DNA of 8,884 nt from JBAROU01 sp049642385 (GTDB lineage Bacteria; Chloroflexota; Dehalococcoidia; DSTF01; RBG-16-68-14), in the NCBI GenBank assembly GCA_049642385.1, contig JBAROU010000115.1, forward strand, positions 1-8,884, written 5' to 3'. Positions 1-5,204 of the stretch are shown in pieces. Under the pieces are notes generated by a model. It saw only the letters and a list, made by a program, of their open reading frames with translations. It searched no databases and was not told the DNA's origin. Each line of letters starts with the position of its first letter. Position 1 is the first letter of the stretch. The translations under genes and the position numbers were made by a program.

Positions 1-156
1 GCGCAGGGGCGGCGCGCCGAGCGGGCGTTCGAGGGCGTCCGCGACGGCGCGTTCGGGCTGGGGCAGGCCGGCGATGCGGGCCGGTTCGAGGACGACTGCG
101 TCGTCCGGCAGCTCCACGTCGAGGCCGTGGTCACCGTAGGCGAGGTGCACCTTCAT
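1..156 (-). CDS. larA: LarA-type nickel-dependent lactate racemase family protein, N-terminal fragment (runs off left edge)
   Basis: Only the first 52 codons lie in the window; the frame stays open to base 1, so the gene continues to the left. It starts at ATG (154-156 on the minus strand). The visible peptide begins MKVHLAYGDHGLDVELPDD and ends ALERPLGAPPLR. This matches the start of the DUF2088/LarA family: a short beta strand with a YG..G..v.LPdd pattern, then a helix ending in a P(I/L)G.pPL motif. In characterised members this N-terminal domain belongs to an enzyme that interconverts D- and L-lactate, or related 2-hydroxy acids, using a nickel-pincer cofactor. The nickel and catalytic residues are beyond the edge, so substrate and activity cannot be judged. 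A weak GAGG lies just upstream, and the promoter sits so close that the mRNA may be nearly leaderless. Family call is good; the exact enzyme is uncertain. Confidence 0.72.
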   Translation of the reverse strand, partial: MKVHLAYGDHGLDVELPDDAVVLEPARIAGLPQPERAVADALERPLGAPPLR

Positions 157-165
157 GACGCCTCG

Positions 166-194
166 ATGGTAGTGAGGGCGCCGTGGGGTGTCAA
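166..194 (-). promoter_or_regulatory. Sigma70-type promoter for larA, close to the start codon
   Basis: On the minus strand a perfect TTGACA (-35, 194-189) is followed after exactly 17 bp by TACCAT (-10, 171-166; four of six consensus bases). The expected transcription start is about 157-160, within a few bases of the larA ATG at 156. That predicts a leaderless or nearly leaderless mRNA. Confidence 0.6.
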
Positions 195-260
195 ACGCTT
201 TGATTGCCTGCTGAGGATTTGGCCGTTTGCACCTCTCCTGAACCTGGGCGGGGGCCGCGC

Positions 261-270
261 TTGTGCACAA
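261..270. repeat. Perfect 10-bp palindrome TTGTGCACAA (candidate operator)
   Basis: TTGTGCACAA is identical to its own reverse complement. It stands alone in a divergent intergenic region, 67 bp upstream of the larA -35 box, where a homodimeric regulator could bind. No regulator gene is adjacent in the window. A chance occurrence is possible. Confidence 0.3.
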
Positions 271-455
271 CGTATGATTGTTTGGCCCACTGAGGGTGGT
301 GAGGCGTAAGGCGTATGAGCGTGGGCCAGGGCGCGGTGCTCCATCATGTGGTCAGGATACGCCTCGGCGGCGAGAGGGCGGAGGGGCGGATGGCATCAGC
401 GGATAAGGAACGGATAAGCGAATGGGGGCGCGCCGTTATAGAGACGGCCAGGCTG

Positions 456-461
456 TATGAT
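456..461 (+). promoter_or_regulatory. -10 box giving a probable leaderless AlbA_2 mRNA
   Basis: TATGAT (five of six matches to TATAAT) ends 8 bp before the ATG at 470, so transcription would begin at or next to the A of the start codon. No good -35 hexamer is found at 16-18 bp, and no Shine-Dalgarno motif lies between the box and the ATG. This spacing is the usual signature of leaderless genes. Confidence 0.5.
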
Positions 462-469
462 ATGGATCG

Positions 470-1312
470 ATGGCGAATGATCAGCAGGCTCCGAGCAACT
501 TGGAAGACTTAGTCCGCATCGTTCGCGAGCGGCTTGAAGAGACTACTCGCCTCGAGTTCAAGAGGCAGCTACCAGAGTCCGGCAAGAACGACGACCTCGC
601 AAAGGACCTCGCGGCTATGGCTAACACAGAGGGCGGCGTAATTATCTATGGGATCGAGGAGGATAAGGAAGGTCGTGCAACGGGTCTCTATTCCTTCCCC
701 ACTTCGGGTGCAGGAGAACGAGTTGCTCTCGTCGCCCAGACCCTGGATGAACCGATACGCCTCGGTTCGATTGATTCGATAGCGTCGCAAGAGAAGCGCA
801 AGGGGTTCCTTGTCGTCCAAGTCCCCAAGAGCGATCGAGCCCCTCACCTCCACAAAGGTACAGCCTATGGACGAACTTCGAAGGGGATCACCACTCTAAC
901 TCGAAGGCAAGTGGGTGAGCTGTTTGCTCGTTCCTCTGGTTTCGCCCAAGAATTCGGGCTCGTGCTTGGTCGGCCCGGGCGCCTGTTCGTGAGGCCAGTT
1001 TCCGAGCCGTACCAGGAAACCGACTCACGCGGACAACTTAGAACTCGGCGGCGCCACTCCGTTCTCTTTGAGAACGACGGTGAGACGGACGTATTCGATG
1101 CTAGGTGGGAGTGGGTTACTGCTCCTGGAACAGAAGATCAAATGCCTGACGTCGTCGAAGATCCATTTCCCCTTGAGGTAGTTCAACCTGGAATACAAGT
1201 GCGAATCTCGGTCTCGCTTTATATAGGCAGCGCAAGCAACCTTCGGATAAGAACTCGCTGGCGTGACCAGAATCAGCAAGAATACGAGCAGAATTGGCCT
1301 GTGACTTGGTAA
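470..1312 (+). CDS. AlbA_2 (Schlafen-like) putative nucleic-acid-binding protein with a beta-rich C-terminal region
   Basis: A 280-residue soluble protein with no signal peptide or membrane segment. Residues about 25-150 fit the Schlafen AlbA_2 fold: LEFKRQ at 28-33, then DLAKDLAAMANTEGGVIIYGI at 42-62 (the family's AfANt.GG.l.iGi core), G..TGL near 68-72, a strand FLVVQVPKS near 113-121, and P-HLHKGTAYGRTSKG at 125-139. Bacterial relatives often add an ATPase-like or winged-helix C-terminal part. Here residues about 195-280 instead look like a beta sandwich (SVLFENDGETDVFDARWEW, PGIQVRISVSLYIG, WRDQNQQEYEQ), which I do not recognise. GC is about 54% by eye against well over 60% around it, suggesting acquisition by transfer. 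ATG 470 is supported by the adjacent -10 box rather than an RBS. Function is unknown; RNA/DNA binding, regulation or defence are possible. Confidence 0.8.
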   Translation: MANDQQAPSNLEDLVRIVRERLEETTRLEFKRQLPESGKNDDLAKDLAAMANTEGGVIIYGIEEDKEGRATGLYSFPTSGAGERVALVAQTLDEPIRLGSIDSIASQEKRKGFLVVQVPKSDRAPHLHKGTAYGRTSKGITTLTRRQVGELFARSSGFAQEFGLVLGRPGRLFVRPVSEPYQETDSRGQLRTRRRHSVLFENDGETDVFDARWEWVTAPGTEDQMPDVVEDPFPLEVVQPGIQVRISVSLYIGSASNLRIRTRWRDQNQQEYEQNWPVTW

Positions 1313-1421
1313 GCCACGGCCATTGGAGCCTGCGACGCTAACCCAGAGTTACGCGGCTACTGCGAGGCCCGCGCGCGCCCGTTGGAGTCCTCCGATCTCC
1401 TCACCCCCGCCCCGACACGCC

Positions 1422-1453
1422 GAGACACTCCTCCGCTGCGGCGGACAGGTCTC
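1422..1453. repeat. Two-part stem-loop
   Basis: GAGAC (1422-1426) pairs with GTCTC (1449-1453). Inside it TCCGC (1432-1436) pairs with GCGGA (1441-1445) around a TGCG tetraloop, giving a hairpin with an internal loop. There is no T-tract, so it is not a standard intrinsic terminator; it may be part of a dispersed element or a weak bidirectional terminator. Confidence 0.4.
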
Positions 1454-1487
1454 CGGCGGTAGAGGGGTGACGGCGGTCGGGGTGAGG

Positions 1488-1509
1488 GCTGTCATGAGTG
1501 GACGACAGC
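1488..1509. repeat. Short inverted repeat
   Basis: GCTGTC (1488-1493) and GACAGC (1504-1509) are perfect reverse complements around a 10-nt loop. It lies 34 bp after the stem-loop ending at 1453, in the same convergent intergenic region. No T-run follows. Confidence 0.35.
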
Positions 1510-1530
1510 GCCGCGGGTTAGGGCGGCTAG

Positions 1531-1575
1531 ACCCTTCGCTTCGCTCAGGGTGACAAGGGGGGCCTCAGGGTGACA
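1531..1575. repeat. CTCAGGGTGACA tandem repeat with hairpin
   Basis: CTCAGGGTGACA occurs at 1544-1555 and again at 1564-1575, a 20-bp period. The first copy is preceded by ACCCT (1531-1535), which pairs with AGGGT (1547-1551) across a TCGCTTCGCTC loop. The block resembles the CCCTTCG...CGCTCAGGGTGAC hairpins that I recall as dispersed intergenic repeats in various bacterial genomes. Whether it is multicopy here cannot be told from one window. Confidence 0.5.
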
Positions 1576-1675
1576 GTAGGGACGAGAGTGGCAGACGGCG
1601 TAGGGTGAGCTACGCTACCGCCGCCACTGGCGTGCGGGCCGCGCCTGGAAGTCCTCCAATCCAGAATCGCGCTCG

Positions 1676-2308
1676 TTACGCTTTCTCCGCGATGACAAGT
1701 GGGTGTCTCTCCGCTGGAGCGTCGGCGTCGTAGCCATGCGAGATGATCCGGTCATCGAGGATCCGAAAGCCGCAGGACGTCAGCATCGTTCTGTAGCGGT
1801 GCATTTCGAAGTTACTCCAGAACATCTCCACACCAAAGAACTCCTCCGTGTAGCCAGCTGACTCGTGTGTGGCAAGCGACACTACGAACTGGCCGCCTGG
1901 GCGCAACCAATCGTAGATGCGTCGAAAGAGCGTTTCGTGCTTGGTGCGCGGCGTATGGAAGATGGCGTAGAAGCTCACGACCGCGTCGAAGGCTTGGGGC
2001 CGAAACGCGAGGCTGGTCATGTCGCCGATCATGAACTGTCCATCCGGCACCTGTCGCCGCGCCAGCCGGACCTGTGTTGCCGAAATGTCGACGCCAACCA
2101 CCTGATGTTTCTCCGCGAGCCAGCGACTTACTGGCAGGCCGCCGCAGCCGAGATCGAGGATCCGCGACCTGAGGGTCAGTCGTTCGCGCACCAGCGATGC
2201 GAGGTCCTCATCGCTTTGCGAGCGCGCCTCATTGAACGACTGGGCGCACGCGTCGTAGCCTCTTGCGACAAGCAACCGGTAGTCGGCGTTTGGATCAGCC
2301 GGTTCCAT
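1676..2308 (-). CDS. Class I SAM-dependent methyltransferase
   Basis: A 210-residue Rossmann-fold methyltransferase, typical in length for stand-alone small-molecule or lipid methyltransferases. Motif I is ILDLGCGG (50-57), the acidic ribose-binding residue is Asp74 in VGVDIS, GDM (95-97) marks the adenine pocket, FDAVVSFYAIFH (107-118) is motif IV, and LRPGG (135-139) precedes the post-motif strand. No membrane segment or signal peptide is seen. It starts at ATG 2306-2308; no clear Shine-Dalgarno lies upstream. The gene follows the FAD oxidoreductase by 67 bp on the same strand and could be the last member of that operon, or have its own weak expression. The methyl acceptor cannot be deduced; the family also includes UbiE-like and biotin- or sterol-type enzymes. 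Confidence 0.85.
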   Translation of the reverse strand: MEPADPNADYRLLVARGYDACAQSFNEARSQSDEDLASLVRERLTLRSRILDLGCGGLPVSRWLAEKHQVVGVDISATQVRLARRQVPDGQFMIGDMTSLAFRPQAFDAVVSFYAIFHTPRTKHETLFRRIYDWLRPGGQFVVSLATHESAGYTEEFFGVEMFWSNFEMHRYRTMLTSCGFRILDDRIISHGYDADAPAERHPLVIAEKA

Positions 2309-2375
2309 GGTGCAAGTCTACGCGATAGGAGCGCCGCCACGAGCTGGCGATAGAAACTCCGTGACAGAGCGACCG

Positions 2376-3713
2376 CTACGCCAGGGCGGCGGCTGGGGTT
2401 TTGGCGAAGTCTTCTACCGCCAGGGCGGCGACGTGTTCGCCCATTTTGATGCTGTAGTTCTGGCCGCGGTCTTCGGGGTAGATCTGGCTCATCGTCGCCA
2501 GGTAGAGGCCGGGCACGGGGGTGCGGTGCTCCGGGATCTTCTCTCGGTAGCCGATGGTCACGATGGGCTGCGCGTAGGGGCCTTTGAAGAGCCAGCGGTC
2601 GGTGATCCAATCGGGCGAGAACGCAGGGTTGATCTTGGTGAGGTGCGGCAAGTAGGTGCGCTCGACTTCCTCGATGTCCATCTTGAGGTAGGGGTGATCC
2701 TCGTGCAGGTAGTTGGAGAGGTAGACGATGTGCTTGCCGCCGTACTGCTCCGGCTCGATGAAGTTGGTGTGCTCGATCACGGCGAGAAAGGGCATGCCGT
2801 CCTCGCTGATGTTCATCCAGTAGATGTCCGAAAGCGGGCGGTCGAGCGCCATGATGTAGCACATGGCCGACTGCCAGCGAACGCCGGTGAGCTTCTCGGT
2901 GTAGTCCTCGGGCAGATGCGGTGCGAGCTTCTCGAACACGTGCGCCGGCATGCAGGCGATGACGGCGTCGCAGTCGACGCGCTCGCCGTCGGCGAGGGCG
3001 AGCCCACACGCACGGCCGCGCTCGACGATGACCTCCTGCACGGCGCGACCGGTGTTGACGTCGGCGAGGTCGCTGGCGCGCAGGCGGCGCTCCAGCTCAT
3101 CGATGTAGACGCCGAAGCTGCCCATCAAGTAGCCGAGCTGCTCGCGCTGCATCGGGCCGCCCTTGCGGGAGGCGAAGCGCAGGAAGATCTTGTTCCAGAG
3201 CCAGACCATCGCGAGCTGATCGTAGGCGTCGCCGAACTTGCCGCGCAGCAGCGGGCCCCAGACGGCGTCGTAGGCGCCCTTGCCCATGTTGCGCTGCACC
3301 CACTCGGCGGCGGTGACCGACTCGTAGCGGCTGCCGTCCTTCTGCCGCCGGAGGTAGAGCGCTGCGAGGCCCATGCGCACACGGTCGAGCAGGGGTACGG
3401 GCTTGAAGCGCATGAGGTCCATCGGCGTGACGAAGTCCCAGAGCCTGCCGTCGCGGTAGAAGCCGACCTTCGATTCGCGCCAGGTCATCTGATCGCCGAG
3501 GCCAAGCTCCTCGATCAGCCCGACAATCGTCGTGTCTGTCGAGAAAACGTGGTGGTAGAACGACTCGAGGCGGCCGCCGCCCACCTCGAACGTGCGCACC
3601 AGGCCGCCGAGGAACGGGCTCGCTTCGTAGAGAGCCACGCGGTGGCCCTGCTGGGTCAGTCGATACGCCGCGGCCATACCGGCCACGCCGCCGCCGATCA
3701 CACCGACTTTCAC
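2376..3713 (-). CDS. FAD-dependent amine-oxidase-type oxidoreductase (NAD(P)/FAD family)
   Basis: A 445-residue flavoprotein. The N-terminus is a dinucleotide-binding fold: VGVIGGGVAGMAAAYRL (3-19) with GxGxxG, Glu30 at the end of strand 2, and the GGLVRTF signature (36-42) of the amine oxidase/UDP-galactopyranose mutase/protoporphyrinogen-oxidase-like superfamily. The C-terminal FAD-contacting segment is PGLYLATMSQIYPEDRGQNY (401-420). No membrane span is evident. The start is GTG 3713-3711, overlapping the TGA of the upstream gene by four bases, with AGGAG eight bases before it; the longer open frame upstream to 4091 lies inside the preceding gene. Coupling to a flippase-like membrane protein suggests a redox or isomerase step on a lipid, isoprenoid or sugar substrate. 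UDP-galactopyranose mutase and carotenoid/squalene desaturase activities are alternatives not supported by specific residues. Confidence 0.82.
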   Translation of the reverse strand: MKVGVIGGGVAGMAAAYRLTQQGHRVALYEASPFLGGLVRTFEVGGGRLESFYHHVFSTDTTIVGLIEELGLGDQMTWRESKVGFYRDGRLWDFVTPMDLMRFKPVPLLDRVRMGLAALYLRRQKDGSRYESVTAAEWVQRNMGKGAYDAVWGPLLRGKFGDAYDQLAMVWLWNKIFLRFASRKGGPMQREQLGYLMGSFGVYIDELERRLRASDLADVNTGRAVQEVIVERGRACGLALADGERVDCDAVIACMPAHVFEKLAPHLPEDYTEKLTGVRWQSAMCYIMALDRPLSDIYWMNISEDGMPFLAVIEHTNFIEPEQYGGKHIVYLSNYLHEDHPYLKMDIEEVERTYLPHLTKINPAFSPDWITDRWLFKGPYAQPIVTIGYREKIPEHRTPVPGLYLATMSQIYPEDRGQNYSIKMGEHVAALAVEDFAKTPAAALA

Positions 3714-4789
3714 GAGCGCGGCTCCTCGCCGGGGTATCCCGACGCGACCGCCTCGGCGAGGCCTTCGCGCGGCGGCGGGCTGGACGACTGCCGGAACATA
3801 TCGCCGATCGAGAGGCCCATCGTGCCGAGGAAGTAGAGCCCCACGGCGATCACCGGCAGCAGCACGAGCGCGTGCAGCCCGATCGCGTACGCCGTCGCGG
3901 CGGACGTCGTCACACCGGCGGAGATCATCGTTTGCTTGGTGACCAGCTCGAACGGGCCGATGCCGCCCTGCGACGCGACGACCGAGATCGCGAGGTTCGC
4001 GGCGGCGGTCATGAGCAGGTAGTACTGGAAGCCAACATCGAGGCCAAATGCGACGCCGATCATGTAGTACATCGTCGCCTCTAGGAGCCACGACACGGTC
4101 GAAAGGAACCAGGCGAACGACAGGTCGGCCGGGTTCCGCAGCGAATGCAGACCATCGAAGAAGGGGCCGATCAGGCCGACCAGCTTGTCCTCGTAGCGTG
4201 CGGGCGTAATGGCGCGGATCAAGCGGTCAAACAGCTCGCGGCCCTTCTCCGAGAACGCCAGGACGAAGAGCATCGCGAGCGCTCCGCCGAAGAGCACCGC
4301 CATGATCACGGCGAGCCCCAGATAGCCTACCGAGACATCGACGAGGGGCAGCGGGAACTCCGCGCCGTTGCCCACGATGAGCGCGACGATCACCATCATG
4401 GGGATCAGCGTCAGGCCGTCGAACAGGCGGTCGACGGCAATCGTGCCGAGCGATGCGGCTTTGCTCACATTCTCGCGCTCGCCCAGGATGTAGGCGCGCA
4501 CCAGCTCGCCGGCGCGGGCGGGCAACAGGTTGTTCGCAGTGAGACCAATGATCACGACCGGGTAGAGGCGCCAGACCGAAATACGCGCCACCGGCCGCAG
4601 CAGGTACTGCCAGCGGATGGTGCGCACCCGGATACCGAGGAAGTACACCGGCAACGCCACGAGCGCGAGGACGTAGTTCGCGTCCTCGAAGGCGGTGAAT
4701 ATCTCGTGGAAGTTCGTGCGATAGAGGAACAGGCCGAGAAAGAGAAAGCTGGCGGCGATTCCAAGCCAGATGCGGGGGCTGCGTAGCAA
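3710..4789 (-). CDS. Lysylphosphatidylglycerol synthase TM-domain / flippase-like integral membrane protein
   Basis: A 359-residue polytopic membrane protein of the LPG_synthase_TM (UPF0104/YbhN/AglD-like) family. About eight hydrophobic segments can be picked out, near residues 7-23, 39-54, 76-90, 123-140, 155-178, 225-248, 256-273 and 300-325. Family signatures are NNLLPARAGELVRAY (86-100), AVDRLFDGL (118-126) and SQGGIGPFE (273-281). It lacks the soluble C-terminal aminoacyl-transferase domain of full MprF, ending in a polar tail, so lysyl-PG synthesis is unlikely; a role in lipid or glycan transport or modification fits better. Start is TTG 4789-4787, supported by AGGAG six bases upstream. 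It is first of a minus-strand operon, overlapping the FAD oxidoreductase start by four bases, and divergent from the SRP RNA promoter. Confidence 0.85.
   Translation of the reverse strand: MLRSPRIWLGIAASFLFLGLFLYRTNFHEIFTAFEDANYVLALVALPVYFLGIRVRTIRWQYLLRPVARISVWRLYPVVIIGLTANNLLPARAGELVRAYILGERENVSKAASLGTIAVDRLFDGLTLIPMMVIVALIVGNGAEFPLPLVDVSVGYLGLAVIMAVLFGGALAMLFVLAFSEKGRELFDRLIRAITPARYEDKLVGLIGPFFDGLHSLRNPADLSFAWFLSTVSWLLEATMYYMIGVAFGLDVGFQYYLLMTAAANLAISVVASQGGIGPFELVTKQTMISAGVTTSAATAYAIGLHALVLLPVIAVGLYFLGTMGLSIGDMFRQSSSPPPREGLAEAVASGYPGEEPRS
3722..3726 (-). promoter_or_regulatory. RBS fixing the GTG start of the FAD oxidoreductase
   Basis: AGGAG on the minus strand, inside the last codons of the upstream gene, is followed after 8 nt by GTG (3713). 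This and the GTGA overlap choose the GTG over upstream in-frame codons and indicate translational coupling. Confidence 0.65.
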
Positions 4790-4795
4790 GGGCGG

Positions 4796-4800
4796 CTCCT
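4796..4800 (-). promoter_or_regulatory. RBS for the TTG start of the flippase-like gene
   Basis: AGGAG on the minus strand with a 6-nt spacer to TTG (4789-4787). It decides the unusual TTG start; no ATG or GTG lies at a suitable distance. Confidence 0.65.
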
Positions 4801-4836
4801 ACATTCCGCTCCCGCTTCGTAGGCGGGCGGGGCACT

Positions 4837-4873
4837 CTCCGTTGTTCTGATCCTACCATAATCACTAACGGAG
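4837..4873. promoter_or_regulatory. Inverted repeat CTCCGTT...AACGGAG in the divergent promoter region
   Basis: CTCCGTT (4837-4843) and AACGGAG (4867-4873) are exact reverse complements separated by 23 bp. The spacer holds the AT-richest sequence of the region, with weak minus-strand -10 candidates TATGGT (4860-4855) and TAGGAT (4855-4850) for the flippase-like operon. The right arm ends 6 bp before the -35 box of the SRP RNA promoter. It could be an operator acting on either direction, or chance. Confidence 0.35.
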
Positions 4874-4879
4874 CTCTCC

Positions 4880-4909
4880 TTGACACTGTTGCAGGCGCGG
4901 GCCTAGCAT
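4880..4909 (+). promoter_or_regulatory. Sigma70-type promoter of the SRP RNA
   Basis: Perfect TTGACA (4880-4885), an 18-bp spacer, and TAGCAT (4904-4909; four of six consensus bases). The expected start, about 4915-4916, coincides with the first base of the closing helix of the SRP RNA, which was located independently from base pairing. This agreement makes the promoter credible. Confidence 0.7.
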
Positions 4910-4914
4910 GAAGC

Positions 4915-5187
4915 GCGGTCGTGCTAGGCGGGGAGCTAGCGGTGCCCTGTACCCGCAATCCGCTCTAGCGGGGCCGAACTCCCGCTCGAGGCCGAGCGCC
5001 GTGAGGACTGTCCACGCCAGGCAGCGTTGAAGGCCTGGTCCTGCGCGGCGAGGCGCTGTGAATCCCGTCAGGTCCGGAAGGAAGCAGCGGTAAGCAGTTG
5101 TTTTCGGGTGCCGCAGGATCACCGGGCTGGAGCTGGCTCGACGACGGATAAGCTCGCGCGCCCGATCGACAGCGGGTGCACGGCCGC
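4915..5187 (+). ncRNA. ffs: Signal recognition particle RNA, large bacterial type with Alu domain
   Basis: This is the RNA scaffold of the SRP, which binds Ffh and directs nascent membrane proteins to FtsY and the translocon. The Ffh-binding hairpin is unmistakable: GTCAGG (5067-5072), a GGAA tetraloop (5076-5079) and AGCAGC (5083-5088). The next helix pairs GCCTGG-TCCTGCG (5033-5045) with CGCAGGA (5112-5118) and CCGGGC (5122-5127). Pairing continues outward: GCCAG/CTGGC (5016-5020/5133-5137), CCGT/ACGG (4999-5002/5144-5147), CGAGC/GCTCG (4993-4997/5152-5156) and CCCGCT/AGCGGG (4981-4986/5171-5176). A 10-bp closing helix joins 4915-4924 to 5178-5187. The 5' part (4925-4980) has the Alu-like fold, with GCTAG..CGG/CCG..CTAGC (4935-4942/4960-4969) and a TGCCCTGTACCC loop. 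About 273 nt is normal for the long form; the short 4.5S-type form is excluded. Exact ends are inferred from pairing. Confidence 0.93.
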
Positions 5188-5204
5188 ATTGCAACACGCA
5201 AGGA

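Larger units (their letters stand above)
157..469. other. Divergent intergenic region between larA and the AlbA_2 gene
   Basis: I see no convincing gene in this 313-bp stretch. Short frames here lack ribosome-binding sites and family resemblance. It holds the larA promoter at its left end, a perfect palindrome TTGTGCACAA at 261-270, a direct repeat CGGATAAG at 400-407 and 411-418 (11-bp period, about one helical turn), and a -10 box next to the AlbA_2 start at its right end. The palindrome and the helically phased repeat are candidate operators, but nothing identifies the regulator. Confidence 0.5.
1313..1675. other. Convergent intergenic region with stem-loops and short repeats
   Basis: This 363-bp stretch lies between the 3' ends of the AlbA_2 and methyltransferase genes. 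I find no credible gene: a 76-codon frame at 1323-1553 is compositionally biased (Arg/Pro/Ser) and lacks an RBS. It contains two stem-loops (1422-1453 and 1488-1509) and a tandem CTCAGGGTGACA repeat (1544-1575). GC returns to the high background directly after the AlbA_2 stop. No classical terminator with a T-run is visible, although the hairpins could stop transcription from either side. Confidence 0.55.

Noticed and set aside
315..512. A 65-codon plus-strand frame upstream of and overlapping the AlbA_2 start
   Set aside because: No RBS and no recognisable family, and it runs into the AlbA_2 gene in another frame. The -10 box at 456 argues that transcription starts after most of it.
1323..1553. 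A 76-codon frame in the convergent intergenic region
   Set aside because: It has no RBS and a skewed Arg/Pro/Ser composition, and it runs through the stem-loops. It is better explained as non-coding high-GC DNA.
2307..3836. A 509-codon open frame on the plus strand
   Set aside because: It is fully antisense to the FAD oxidoreductase, whose motifs, RBS and coupling are clear. The frame has no family resemblance and is rich in Val/Ala/His/Glu, as expected from the reverse strand of high-GC codons.
3714..4091. N-terminal extension of the FAD oxidoreductase to an upstream start at 4091
   Set aside because: The extra 126 residues lie inside the flippase-like gene in another frame and carry no domain. 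The flavin fold begins directly at GTG 3713, which has an RBS.
4145..4786. A 213-codon plus-strand frame rich in His/Glu/Asp/Gln
   Set aside because: Antisense shadow of the flippase-like membrane protein gene, with no RBS and low-complexity composition.
5032..5128. Short 4.5S-type SRP RNA only
   Set aside because: The S-domain hairpin alone fits, but pairing continues outward to 4915/5187, the 5' part folds as an Alu domain, and the promoter points to a start near 4915. The long form is the better model.
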